Source: Panacagrimonas sp052387695
GTDB lineage: Bacteria > Pseudomonadota > Gammaproteobacteria > Nevskiales > Nevskiaceae
Direction: 5' to 3'
Assembly: GCA_052387695.1 (NCBI GenBank)
Contig: JBQTIX010000112.1
Coordinates: 1 to 64,000 of the forward strand
DNA length: 64,000 bases
In this document: positions 8,648 to 16,715 of the stretch, piece after piece
Layout of the letters: each line of letters opens with the position of its first letter
Position numbering within the stretch: position 1 is the stretch's first letter
The notes under the pieces: generated by a model
Database searches by the model: none
The model's input: only the letters and a program-made list of their open reading frames with translations
Told to the model about the DNA's origin: nothing
Translations under genes and position numbers: made by a program

Positions 8648-8737
8648 TGTAGGAGGGGCTCTGCCCCGACCGGACGGTCTCCGATCCCGGCTGGTTCCGG
8701 GCATCGAGCGCCCGGTCGGGGCAAAGCCCCTCCTACA
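8648..8737. repeat. Palindromic repeat between ureA and ureB
   Basis: Arms of 26 bp (8648-8673 and 8712-8737) begin TGTAGGAGGGGCTCTGCCCC and end GCCCCTCCTACA, complementary except for one base. About 38 bp separate the arms. The layout is that of a paired REP (REPIN-like) element. It fills nearly all of the 138-bp gap and would make a strong hairpin in the urease mRNA. Confidence 0.8.
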
Positions 8738-8760
8738 GATCACTGGCTTCTGAGGTCCGC

Positions 8761-9120
8761 ATGATTCCCGGAGAACTGCTGGTCGAGGACGGCGAGATCG
8801 AACTCAACGTCGGCCGCAAGACGCTGAGCCTGGTCGTGGCCAATACGGGCGACCGACCGATCCAGGTCGGTTCGCACTACCACTTTTTCGAGACCAATCC
8901 AGCGCTGGGTTTTGATCGCAAATCGGCACGGGGTTTTCGTCTGAACATTGCAGCGGGCACCGCGGTCCGCTTCGAGCCGGGGCAGGAGCGCACGGTAGAA
9001 CTGGTCGCGCTTGCGGGTGATCGCGTGGTGTACGGGTTCGACGCGTTGATTTCCGGGCCGCTCGACTCGAAGAAGAAACCAGCGGCGAAAAAATCTCCCG
9101 CGAAGTGGACCCAGCGATGA
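8761..9120 (+). CDS. ureB: Urease beta subunit UreB
   Basis: Structural subunit of the urease trimer, 119 residues. Family features are MIPGELLVEDGEIELNVGR at the start, IQVGSHYHFFETNPAL, and RLNIAAGTAVRFEPGQ. The usual core ends near YGFDALISGPLD. Beyond it is a Lys/Ala/Pro-rich tail (KKKPAAKKSPAKWTQR) that makes this subunit about 15 residues longer than most UreB proteins. The stop overlaps the ureC start (ATGA), indicating coupled translation. Confidence 0.97.
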   Translation: MIPGELLVEDGEIELNVGRKTLSLVVANTGDRPIQVGSHYHFFETNPALGFDRKSARGFRLNIAAGTAVRFEPGQERTVELVALAGDRVVYGFDALISGPLDSKKKPAAKKSPAKWTQR

Positions 9121-10835
9121 GCGCCAGGATCAGTCGCCGCGCTTACGCCGAAATGTTCGGCCCCACCACCGGCGACCGTGTGCGCCTCGCCGACACCGAG
9201 CTGTTCGCGCAAGTCGAAAAAGACTTCACGATGTTGGCTGGCTCGTATGGCGAGGAAGTGAAGTTCGGCGGCGGCAAGGTGATCCGCGACGGCCAGGGCC
9301 AGTCGCAGCGCGTGTCGAAAGACTGCGTGGACACGGTCATCACCAACGCGCTCATCATCGACCACTGGGGCATCGTCAAGGCCGACATCGGCATCAAGAA
9401 CGCACGCATCAGCGCGATTGGCAAAGCAGGCAATCCCGATATACAGCCGGGCGTGAACATCATCATCGGCGCGGGCACGGAAGTGATTGCGGGCGAGGGC
9501 ATGATCGTCACTGCCGGCGGCATCGACTCGCATATCCACTTCATCTGCCCGCAGCAGATCGAGGAGGCGCTGATGTCCGGCGTCACCACCATGATCGGCG
9601 GCGGCACCGGCCCCGCGACGGGTACATTTGCCACGACCTGCACGCCGGGACCGTGGCATCTCCAACGCATGCTGCAAGCGGCAGACGCTTACCCGATGAA
9701 CATCGGCTTCCTCGGCAAGGGCAATGCGAGCCAGGCCGCGCCGCTGCTGGAGCAGATCAAGGCCGGTGCGATTGGCCTGAAATTGCACGAGGACTGGGGC
9801 ACCACGCCCGCGTCCATCGACTGCTGCCTGTCGGTTGCGGAGGACACGGACACTCAGGTCGCCATCCATACCGACACGCTCAACGAATCCGGCTTCGTCG
9901 AGCACTCGGTGAAAGCCTTCAAGGGCCGTACGATTCACACCTATCACACCGAGGGCGCAGGCGGCGGCCACGCACCGGACATCATCAAGGTCTGCGGCGA
10001 GAAGAACGTGCTGCCGTCCTCGACCAATCCCACGCGGCCGTACACGGTCAACACGCTGGACGAGCATCTGGACATGCTCATGGTCTGCCATCACCTCGAC
10101 GCGAGCATCGCCGAGGACGTGGCCTTCGCCGAATCGCGCATCCGCAAGGAAACGATTGCCGCGGAGGACATCCTTCACGACATCGGCGCGTTCTCGATGA
10201 TCTCGTCGGACAGCCAGGCGATGGGCCGTGTCGGCGAAGTCATCACGAGAACCTGGCAGACCGCGCACAAAATGAAGACGCAGCGCGGCGCGCTGGGTTC
10301 CGACAACGCGCGCCACGATAATTTCCGCATCAAGCGCTACATCGCCAAGTACACGATCAATCCTGCCATCGCCCACGGCATCTCGCACATCGTCGGCTCG
10401 GTCGAAGTCGGCAAGTGGGCCGACCTCGTGTTGTGGAAGCCGGCCTTCTTCGGTGTGAAACCCTCGCTCATCGTGAAGGGCGGCAGCATCGCAGCGGCCG
10501 CAATGGGCGACCCCAATGCCTCGATTCCGACGCCGCAGCCGGTGCACTACCGGCCGATGTTCGCGTCGGCCGGCGGATCGCTCACGCGCAGTTCCCTGAG
10601 CTTCGTCAGCCAAGCCGCGCTCAAGGCAAAAATCGGCGAGCGCTACGGTTTGGCCAAGCCGCTGGTTGCGGTGAAAAACTGCCGCAAGATCGGCAAGCGC
10701 GACATGGTCCACAACAACCTGCTGCCGAAAATCAGCGTCGATTCGGAAACCTACGAAGTCATCGCCGACGGCGAATCGCTCACCTGCGAGCCGGCCAGCG
10801 TGTTGCCGATGGCGCAGCGTTATTTCCTGTTCTGA
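9117..10835 (+). CDS. ureC: Urease alpha (catalytic) subunit UreC
   Basis: Catalytic nickel enzyme hydrolysing urea to ammonia and carbamate. The 572-residue protein has all key motifs: the N-terminal YAEMFGPTTGDRVRLADT, the nickel-binding HIH in GGIDSHIHFICPQQ, the carbamylated Lys in GAIGLKLHEDWG, the His ligands in VAIHTDTLNESGF and GRTIHTYHTEGAGGGHAPD, the mobile-flap catalytic His in MVCHHLD, and the nickel Asp in SSDSQAMGR. The ATG at 9117 is chosen for its ATGA overlap with ureB; an ATG at 9105 would add four residues. Nothing suggests loss of activity. Confidence 0.98.
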   Translation: MSARISRRAYAEMFGPTTGDRVRLADTELFAQVEKDFTMLAGSYGEEVKFGGGKVIRDGQGQSQRVSKDCVDTVITNALIIDHWGIVKADIGIKNARISAIGKAGNPDIQPGVNIIIGAGTEVIAGEGMIVTAGGIDSHIHFICPQQIEEALMSGVTTMIGGGTGPATGTFATTCTPGPWHLQRMLQAADAYPMNIGFLGKGNASQAAPLLEQIKAGAIGLKLHEDWGTTPASIDCCLSVAEDTDTQVAIHTDTLNESGFVEHSVKAFKGRTIHTYHTEGAGGGHAPDIIKVCGEKNVLPSSTNPTRPYTVNTLDEHLDMLMVCHHLDASIAEDVAFAESRIRKETIAAEDILHDIGAFSMISSDSQAMGRVGEVITRTWQTAHKMKTQRGALGSDNARHDNFRIKRYIAKYTINPAIAHGISHIVGSVEVGKWADLVLWKPAFFGVKPSLIVKGGSIAAAAMGDPNASIPTPQPVHYRPMFASAGGSLTRSSLSFVSQAALKAKIGERYGLAKPLVAVKNCRKIGKRDMVHNNLLPKISVDSETYEVIADGESLTCEPASVLPMAQRYFLF

Positions 10836-10845
10836 TGGAAGCGAC

Positions 10846-10930
10846 CCGTAGGCTGGGTTGGCCTCATCAACCCAGCGTTGTGGTCTGCCCGGCGCCGCTG
10901 GGTTTCGCTTCGCTTCAACCCAGCCTACGG
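10846..10930. repeat. Nested palindromic repeat between ureC and ureE
   Basis: Outer arms CCGTAGGCTGGGTTG (10846-10860) and its exact complement (10916-10930) enclose a second inverted pair, AACCCAGCG and CGCTGGGTT. The element fills the spacer down to 8 bp before the ureE start, so it displaces a normal ribosome-binding site. Its sequence differs from the other palindromes in the urease operon. Confidence 0.78.
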
Positions 10931-10938
10931 TGCTACGC

Positions 10939-11511
10939 ATGACTACGTTGATGCTGCGTATCGAGCAGAAGCTGTGCGCGGCAGAGGCGCCTCGCGGCGC
11001 GCTACGCAAGCTGCGCCTGAGCTATGCCGACCGCTGCAAGAGCCGCCTGCGGGTGTGCTTGGAGGATGGCGCCGAAGCGGGCCTGTTCCTGCCGCGCGGC
11101 ACGGTTCTTCGCGGCGGCGATATCCTGAAGTCCACCGACGGAATCCTGGTCGCAGTCGCCGCCGCGGTCGAGGACTTGTACGAAGTCAGGGCATCGGCCG
11201 CATCGACGAATCCGCACTTCGACCTACTGCGCGCGGCCTATCACCTGGGCAACCGCCACGTGCCGGTAGCCTTGTCGCCGGGGCGCCTGCGACTGGAGCG
11301 CGATGCCGTGCTGCGCGACCTGCTACTGGGTCTCGGACTGGCCGTGCAGGAAATCGTCGCGCCGTTCGAGCCGGAAGCGGGTGCTTACGGTGGCGGTCAT
11401 CGCCACGATCACGATGCCGTCGGCGGTATGCTCGGCGAACTGCTCTCGCGTGAAGCGCACGCGACAACGCCGCCCGATTTCTGGCGCGCCAGTTTCCAGG
11501 CGATTCCGTGA
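10939..11511 (+). CDS. ureE: Urease accessory protein UreE (nickel metallochaperone)
   Basis: UreE carries nickel to the UreDFG-urease complex. The 190-residue protein has the peptide-binding N-terminal domain (CLEDGAEAGLFLPRGTVLRGGD), the nickel-binding domain (LLRAAYHLGNRHVPVAL with the conserved His) and a modest His-containing stretch (GGGHRHDHD) rather than the long poly-His tail of some homologues. The ATG at 10939 is chosen because the upstream extension is repeat-derived. The stop overlaps the GTG start of ureF (GTGA). Confidence 0.94.
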   Translation: MTTLMLRIEQKLCAAEAPRGALRKLRLSYADRCKSRLRVCLEDGAEAGLFLPRGTVLRGGDILKSTDGILVAVAAAVEDLYEVRASAASTNPHFDLLRAAYHLGNRHVPVALSPGRLRLERDAVLRDLLLGLGLAVQEIVAPFEPEAGAYGGGHRHDHDAVGGMLGELLSREAHATTPPDFWRASFQAIP

Positions 11512-12167
11512 GTCACGCGCTCACCGCTCTGCTCCAGCTCAGCAGCCCGACTCTGCCGGTCGGCGCGTACAGCTACTCGCAGGGACTGGAGAGCGCCATC
11601 GACGCGGGTCTTGTGAGTGACGAGACGAGCGCACGGCGCTGGATCGGCGACGGCCTGCGCTTCGTGCTCGCGCGCTACGAGGCGCCGGTCTGGCTGCGCC
11701 TGTATCGCGCCTGCCTTGCCGATGACCGCGACACGCTGCGCAACTGGAACGAGGATTTTCTGGCAAGCCGCGAAACCGCCGAGCTGCGCGCGGAGACGGT
11801 GCAGATGGGCTACTCGCTGATGCAGCTGATGCGCACGCTCGGTCACGCATCCGTTTTCGATGCGGGCGAAGTTGCTTATCCGGCCGCGCATGCCTGGGCC
11901 TGTACGCGCTGGAGCATCGGCGAGGACGAGGGCCTGGTCGCCTACCTCTACGGCTGGGCCGAGAACCAGGTGATGGCCGCGCTCAAGACCGTGCCGCTCG
12001 GCCAATCCGCGGGCCAGCGCCTGCTGCTGGCTTTGCGACCCTCGATTGCGGAGGCTGCGCAGACGGCGCGTGCGCTCGAAGACGAAGACCTCAGCACGCA
12101 GACACCGATGCTCGCCATCCTGAGCAGCCGGCATGAAACGCAGTATTCACGACTGTTCCGGAGTTGA
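11508..12167 (+). CDS. ureF: Urease accessory protein UreF
   Basis: UreF regulates GTP hydrolysis by UreG during urease activation. The 219-residue protein begins with the signature LLQLSSPTLPVGAYSYSQGLE and is otherwise helical, with GWAENQVMAALKTVPLGQSAGQ near the C-terminus as in the family. Translation starts at GTG 11508, overlapping the ureE stop by the GTGA arrangement. It is followed 4 bp later by ureG. Confidence 0.94.
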   Translation: MSHALTALLQLSSPTLPVGAYSYSQGLESAIDAGLVSDETSARRWIGDGLRFVLARYEAPVWLRLYRACLADDRDTLRNWNEDFLASRETAELRAETVQMGYSLMQLMRTLGHASVFDAGEVAYPAAHAWACTRWSIGEDEGLVAYLYGWAENQVMAALKTVPLGQSAGQRLLLALRPSIAEAAQTARALEDEDLSTQTPMLAILSSRHETQYSRLFRS

Positions 12168-12171
12168 AACG

Positions 12172-12804
12172 ATGAGCGAGAGAAATAATTCCGGGCCGCT
12201 GCGCGTGGGCGTTGGCGGCCCGGTCGGTTCGGGCAAGACCACCCTGGTGGAAGTGCTGTGCAAGCGCATGCGCGCGCAGTACCAGCTCGCGGTCGTGACC
12301 AACGACATCTACACCAAGGAAGACGAGCGTCTGCTGGTCGCCGCGCAGGCGCTGCCGGCCGAACGCATCATGGGCGTGGAAACCGGCGGCTGCCCGCACA
12401 CCGCGATTCGCGAAGACGCCTCGATCAATCTCGAAGCGGTGGACCGCATGTGCCAGCGCTTCCCCGACCTGGACCTGATCTTCATCGAGTCCGGTGGCGA
12501 CAATCTCGCCGCCACGTTCAGCCCGGAACTCTCGGACCTCACGATCTACGTGATCGACGTCGCCGGCGGCGAAAAGATTCCGCGCAAGGGCGGGCCGGGC
12601 ATCACCAAGGCCGACCTGCTGGTGATCAACAAGATCGACCTCGCGCCTTACGTCGGCGCCTCGCTCGAAGTCATGGAGCGCGACGCGCGACGCATGCGCG
12701 GCGAGCGGCCGTTCGTGATGACCAATCTCAAGACCGGTGTCGGGCTCGATACCGTGATTGCATTCGTCGAGCGCCAGGGGATGTTGCAGGCGGCATTCCC
12801 GTAA
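12172..12804 (+). CDS. ureG: Urease accessory GTPase UreG
   Basis: SIMIBI-class GTPase that powers nickel insertion. The 210-residue protein has a P-loop (GGPVGSGKT), the conserved VVTNDIYTKEDE, the CPH nickel motif in GGCPHTAIREDAS, FIESGGDNL and the NKID guanine-recognition motif. The ATG at 12172 gives the family-standard N-terminus MSERNNSGPLRVGVGGPVG; the frame is open further upstream. It is the last gene of the urease operon and runs directly into a dispersed repeat. Confidence 0.97.
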   Translation: MSERNNSGPLRVGVGGPVGSGKTTLVEVLCKRMRAQYQLAVVTNDIYTKEDERLLVAAQALPAERIMGVETGGCPHTAIREDASINLEAVDRMCQRFPDLDLIFIESGGDNLAATFSPELSDLTIYVIDVAGGEKIPRKGGPGITKADLLVINKIDLAPYVGASLEVMERDARRMRGERPFVMTNLKTGVGLDTVIAFVERQGMLQAAFP

Positions 12805-12925
12805 GTCGGTTGCAGGTCGGTTGTAGGTCGGTTCAAGCCGAAGGCGGAACCGACGCGGCGCGCCCTCACGACGAAGGCGCATGTCGGCTCCGGCCACAAA
12901 AGCATGCGGCCTTGGGCCGACCTAC
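12805..12925. repeat. GTAGGTCGG-family dispersed repeat, copy A
   Basis: The element fills the gap between ureG and a convergent hydrolase gene. Its left side carries three AGTCGG/AGGTCGG-like units ending GTAGGTCGGTTCAAGCC. The right end is GGGCCGACCTACA. It shares GGTCGGTTCAAGCC, the GCGGAACCGACGC core and the CCGACCTAC end with copies at 31949 and 32931. The right end overlaps the hydrolase gene, whose TAG stop (complement of 12922-12924) is part of the repeat terminus. Confidence 0.7.
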
Positions 12926-13974
12926 ACCGCGGTGGCGAGCAGCTCGCCCAGGTGTCGGTCGATCTGCGCTGCGTAGCCCGGGTCGGCGCCGAAAAGTGCC
13001 AGATGCCCGTCGACGCTGCGGACCACGCGCAGCTCGCTGCCTGCGACCAGCTTCTGCTCAGCCTCGCAATCGGCCACCGGGAAGAACATGTCGTGGTCGA
13101 TGGGCATGACGAACGTCTTCGCCCTGATCCTGGCGAGCGCCGCCTTGAGATCACCGCCGGTGTGACGTGACACGTCGCCGCGCTGCCACTTCCAGGCCAT
13201 GCACAGGAGGTCATTCGGATCCATTGCGCCGAAGTAGCCGTTCATGAAATTGGTGATGAAATCCTCCAGCGAGGAAAAGCCCAGCGCCTTGTAACGGCCC
13301 TGCTGGTAGAACTCGCTGCTCCAGCCCATCACGCCCCAGATCTTGGCGTGGCGCAGCAGGCCCTCGCGAACCTCGCTGGACGCGCCATACCAGCCTCCTC
13401 TGAAGGCGGGATCGGAGGTGATGGCCTCGACCAGCGTTTCGGAGAAGAGAAAATCGTGCAGCGTATTCCGGGCCGTGCCGGCAATCGGCGCCGCGCGTTG
13501 AACCATATCCGGGTAGCGCACTGCCCACTCGTAGGTCTGCTGGGCCCCCATCGACCCGCCGGTCACCAGCGCGAGCTGCCCGACACCAAATTTTTCGGTG
13601 AGCAGCTTGTGCTGCGCGCGCACATCGTCGCCGATGCGCACCTTGGGGAAATTTCCCATGCCCCCCGGAAACGGCGTGTTGTGCGGCGAGCTGGAAAGGC
13701 CGTTGCCGATCTGGTTGACGATGACGATGAAGTATTTCGCCGGGTCGATCGCGCGGCCCTGACCCACGTAGACCTGTTCCATGATCTTGCTGGTGCCGGA
13801 ATACCAGGTGGTGATCAGGATGGCGTTATCCCGGGCGGCGTTGAGCGTGCCGAACGTTGTGTACGCGAGCTTGCAGCCGCGGATCGTGCCGCCGTCCTCG
13901 AGCGTGAAATCGCCCAGGTCGAACAGCGCGAAAGGGCCGTGGTTTTCCTGTGAGTAGTAGCCGTTGCTGATCAT
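12922..13974 (-). CDS. Alpha/beta hydrolase, homoserine acetyltransferase-like family
   Basis: Alpha/beta-hydrolase-fold protein of 350 residues in the MetX-like (homoserine O-acetyltransferase) superfamily. Visible features are the entry strand GCKLAYTTFGTLNAARDN, the nucleophile elbow VTGGSMGAQQ, an acid region MPIDHDMFFPV and the catalytic His in SVDGHLALFG. It lacks the context of methionine synthesis. It follows the monooxygenase gene by 48 bp on the same strand, which suggests it cleaves the ester made by that enzyme. Its stop codon is formed by the end of a dispersed repeat. Confidence 0.82.
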   Translation of the reverse strand: MISNGYYSQENHGPFALFDLGDFTLEDGGTIRGCKLAYTTFGTLNAARDNAILITTWYSGTSKIMEQVYVGQGRAIDPAKYFIVIVNQIGNGLSSSPHNTPFPGGMGNFPKVRIGDDVRAQHKLLTEKFGVGQLALVTGGSMGAQQTYEWAVRYPDMVQRAAPIAGTARNTLHDFLFSETLVEAITSDPAFRGGWYGASSEVREGLLRHAKIWGVMGWSSEFYQQGRYKALGFSSLEDFITNFMNGYFGAMDPNDLLCMAWKWQRGDVSRHTGGDLKAALARIRAKTFVMPIDHDMFFPVADCEAEQKLVAGSELRVVRSVDGHLALFGADPGYAAQIDRHLGELLATAV

Positions 13975-14022
13975 CGTTCTCGTTCTCCTCGATTGTTGTT
14001 GTCGCGAAAGCCTGATTGACGG

Positions 14023-15483
14023 TCAGGCGACGAGTTCGAATTCTGCGAGATCCGGATCCTTCATGTCTTGCCGGTACTGGTTGGGCGTGAACGGATACAT
14101 GCGCGGGATGCCATTGGCGTCGAGATACCAGCTCGAGCATCCCGTGACCCAGGCGGTGTTCTTGAAACCGTCGCGGATGTGCTGGTTGTAACGGTCCTGC
14201 GCCGCGAGTCTGGGCACGACGGCCCTGGCTTCGCCTTGCTTGATCATGCGAACGAACTTCATGATGTAGCGCATCTGGATTTCCGAGATGCCGGTCAGCG
14301 AGAAATTGCCGATCGGGCTGTGCGGCCCGACGACCATGAAGAAATTGGGGAAGCCCGCGATCGCCACCGAGCGCAGCGCCTGCGCGCCCTGCGACCACAC
14401 GTCCCCCAGGCACTGACCCTGCGCGCCCACGATCCTGAGATTGCGCGTGTAATCCAGCGCGTGGAAGCCCGTCGCCGTCACCAGTACGTCCAGCTCGTGC
14501 AGGCGACCATCCTTGGTGCGTACGCCGTTCGGTTCTATGCGCTCGATCCCCTCGGTGACCAACTCGACGGTGGGCTTCTGGATGGCGTCGTAAAAGGTGT
14601 CGGAGAAAATCAGGCGGCGGCAGCCCAGCTCGAATTTGGGCCTGAGCTTCTCGCGCAGCACCAGATCCTTGACCGTGTCGAGATGGCGGTTGCACATCCA
14701 CTGCAACATCGCCTTCATCTTCTTGTTGCCGACCACGGCCTGGCAGAAGGTGCGCTCCAGAATCCAGTTCTGGAAACGGCCGGTGGCCCAGGACAGCTTC
14801 GGAAACACGCGATGCAGGGACCGCAGCCACTCCGGGCGACGCATGTCATGGTTGGGGCTTACCCACTGCGCAGTACGCTGGAACATGGAAAAATGGCTGG
14901 CACGGTCAGCGAGCGCGCAGGTGATCTGTGTCGCCGTCGAACCGGTGCCGATCACGCCGACCCTCTTGCCATCAAGCGCGACGCCGTGATCCCAGCGCGC
15001 GCTGTGGAAGCGCGCGCCCTCGAAGCTTTGCAGGCCCTCGATGTCCGGGTCCATGGGATGCACCAGCACGCCCAGACAGTTGATGACGATGTCCGCGTGG
15101 CGCACAAGGCCATCCGTACTCGTCACCGTCCACGCGCCGTTTTCCCGCACCACGCTGCTGACGCGCGTACCGAAACGGACGAAGGGCGTGATGCCGTACT
15201 TGTCCGCGCAATGCTTGAAGTAGGCGTAGATCTCGGGGCCTTCGGCGTAGGTCGATTTCCAGCGCCAGTTGGGCTCGAAGCTGTAGTCGTAGCTGTGCGC
15301 CGGCACATCGCAGGACAGACCGGGATAGGTGTTGTCGCGCCAGGTGCCGCCGACGCTGCTGCCCATCTCGAGAATCTCGAAGCTTTCGATACCTTCTTCG
15401 CGCAGCTTGACGCCCGCGAGGATGCCGGACATGCCGGCGCCAAGGATGATGACCCTGGGGGTGCTCGTCGTAGCCTGTGTCAT
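14023..15483 (-). CDS. Flavin monooxygenase, Baeyer-Villiger type
   Basis: FAD- and NADPH-dependent monooxygenase, 486 residues. The FAD-binding motif is ILGAGMSGILAG, the second Rossmann motif is GVIGTGSTATQ, and the Baeyer-Villiger fingerprint is intact between them (FEGARFHSARWD, pattern FxGxxxHxxxW followed by D). GGTWRDNTYPG is also typical. The ATG at 15483 has a good SD (AGGAGA) about 7 bases upstream. With the downstream hydrolase it forms a ketone-to-ester-to-acid-plus-alcohol pair. A divergent AraC-type regulator starts 156 bp away. Confidence 0.9.
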   Translation of the reverse strand: MTQATTSTPRVIILGAGMSGILAGVKLREEGIESFEILEMGSSVGGTWRDNTYPGLSCDVPAHSYDYSFEPNWRWKSTYAEGPEIYAYFKHCADKYGITPFVRFGTRVSSVVRENGAWTVTSTDGLVRHADIVINCLGVLVHPMDPDIEGLQSFEGARFHSARWDHGVALDGKRVGVIGTGSTATQITCALADRASHFSMFQRTAQWVSPNHDMRRPEWLRSLHRVFPKLSWATGRFQNWILERTFCQAVVGNKKMKAMLQWMCNRHLDTVKDLVLREKLRPKFELGCRRLIFSDTFYDAIQKPTVELVTEGIERIEPNGVRTKDGRLHELDVLVTATGFHALDYTRNLRIVGAQGQCLGDVWSQGAQALRSVAIAGFPNFFMVVGPHSPIGNFSLTGISEIQMRYIMKFVRMIKQGEARAVVPRLAAQDRYNQHIRDGFKNTAWVTGCSSWYLDANGIPRMYPFTPNQYRQDMKDPDLAEFELVA

Positions 15484-15580
15484 GTGATGTCTCCTGCCGA
15501 TCGGTGGATGCGTCCCGGACTGCGTTGACGGACTGCGCCGGGTTGATGTGTGCATGGTGCACTGGCCAGGCAACCGACAC

Positions 15581-15608
15581 TTGACATCAGACGCCAGTAA
15601 TTTGACAT
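15581..15608. promoter_or_regulatory. Direct repeat TTGACAT x2, candidate AraC operator
   Basis: TTGACAT occurs at 15581-15587 and again at 15602-15608, a 21-bp repeat distance equal to two DNA turns. It lies in the divergent spacer between the monooxygenase and the AraC-type regulator. AraC-family proteins usually bind such direct repeats. The assignment is inference from position and spacing. Confidence 0.45.
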
Positions 15609-15638
15609 TACACGCAAGCCTCACCGAGCCCCGTCCGG

Positions 15639-16691
15639 ATGCCCGGCAATTTCGTTCGCAGCGCCCTGCTGAGCGGCTCCGCCGAGTTGATCCGCGAACT
15701 CGGCTGCAAGCCGCTGCCGATCGCACGCAGCGTGGGCGTGCCGCCCGCGGCATTGAAGGACCCGGACATTCTCCTGACGGGTCGCGTGGCCTACGCCTTT
15801 TTCGAACGCGCGGCGGCGGTCTGTCGCTGTCCGGGGTTCGGACTGCGGCTCGGCAGTCGCGCGCGGCTCGCCGCCGTGATCGGCCCCCTGTGGGTGCTGC
15901 TGCGCAATGCCGCGACCCTGGGCCAGATGTTCGAAGACCTCGCAGCGAACTTCGACATCTATACCAGCGTCGCGACGGTGACGGTGGAGCGTACTCCCCA
16001 GGGCATGTTCACCTGCTGGTCTTCGACCACCGGCCAGACCGATAGCGAGGTGCAGATGGCGGAGTTCGCGCTCGCGGTGATCTGCCAGGAAGTGCGCCTG
16101 CATTGCGGTGCGGCCTGGCAACCGGGCAGCGTCGAATTCCGTCATGGTGCGCCCAGGAATCTCGCCGAGCATCGCAGGATCTGCGGGCGGAATCTCGGCT
16201 TCAACCGCGACCGTAACGCCTTGTTCATCGATCGATCCTCGCTCGCCCAGCCGGTGAACCAGGCGGGTGCGCGCAACCGCGCCCTGGTCGGTGCCGTGCT
16301 GCGTCGCGACGAAGAGGTGATCGACCCCAACATCGCCGAGCGCGTCGAGAGCATCGTGCGCGCGCTGCTGCCGTTTGCGCCGTGCACCGTGGAGGACGTG
16401 GGCAAGGCGATGGGCATGCCGGTGCGCAGCTTGCAGCATCGGCTCGAAGCAGGCGGACGAACCTTCAAGGACATCAAGGACGCCGTGCGCGCGGATCTCG
16501 CCTGGAAGTACCTGCGGCATTCGAGTCTCGGACTGGCCGAGATCGCGGAGATCCTCGGCTATTCGGAGTTGAGCGCCTTCAGTCGCTCGTTTCGACGCTG
16601 GCATGAATGCCCGGCGCGCTCGGTGCGCCAGGACGTCCGGCGCAAGGAACCGGCCGTGCGCGAGACTCGGGGCCGGGCGATTTCACGCTGA
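15639..16691 (+). CDS. AraC-family transcriptional regulator
   Basis: Regulator of 350 residues with an N-terminal arabinose-binding-like domain of the OruR/ArgR-like type (SAELIRELGCKPLPIARSVG, GLRLGSRARLAAVIGPLW) and a C-terminal AraC helix-turn-helix pair (VEDVGKAMGMPVRSLQHRLE and LAEIAEILGYSELSAFSRSF). It is divergent from the Baeyer-Villiger monooxygenase/hydrolase genes and probably activates them in response to their substrate. It ends 24 bp from the convergent lipocalin gene. Confidence 0.88.
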   Translation: MPGNFVRSALLSGSAELIRELGCKPLPIARSVGVPPAALKDPDILLTGRVAYAFFERAAAVCRCPGFGLRLGSRARLAAVIGPLWVLLRNAATLGQMFEDLAANFDIYTSVATVTVERTPQGMFTCWSSTTGQTDSEVQMAEFALAVICQEVRLHCGAAWQPGSVEFRHGAPRNLAEHRRICGRNLGFNRDRNALFIDRSSLAQPVNQAGARNRALVGAVLRRDEEVIDPNIAERVESIVRALLPFAPCTVEDVGKAMGMPVRSLQHRLEAGGRTFKDIKDAVRADLAWKYLRHSSLGLAEIAEILGYSELSAFSRSFRRWHECPARSVRQDVRRKEPAVRETRGRAISR

Positions 16692-16715
16692 CTCCGGACG
16701 TGCGGCAGACCGGTC

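Noticed and set aside
8648..8737. Possible CRISPR or riboswitch from the repeated palindromes
   Set aside because: Single palindromes without regularly spaced repeats or conserved aptamer features; best explained as REP-like elements.
8877..11009. Long minus-strand frame opposite ureB-ureC
   Set aside because: Lies antisense to fully conserved urease genes; composition typical of a shadow frame.
12922..13974. Assignment as a true homoserine O-acetyltransferase (metX)
   Set aside because: Fold and nucleophile elbow fit the superfamily, but context with a Baeyer-Villiger enzyme and lack of methionine genes argue against it.
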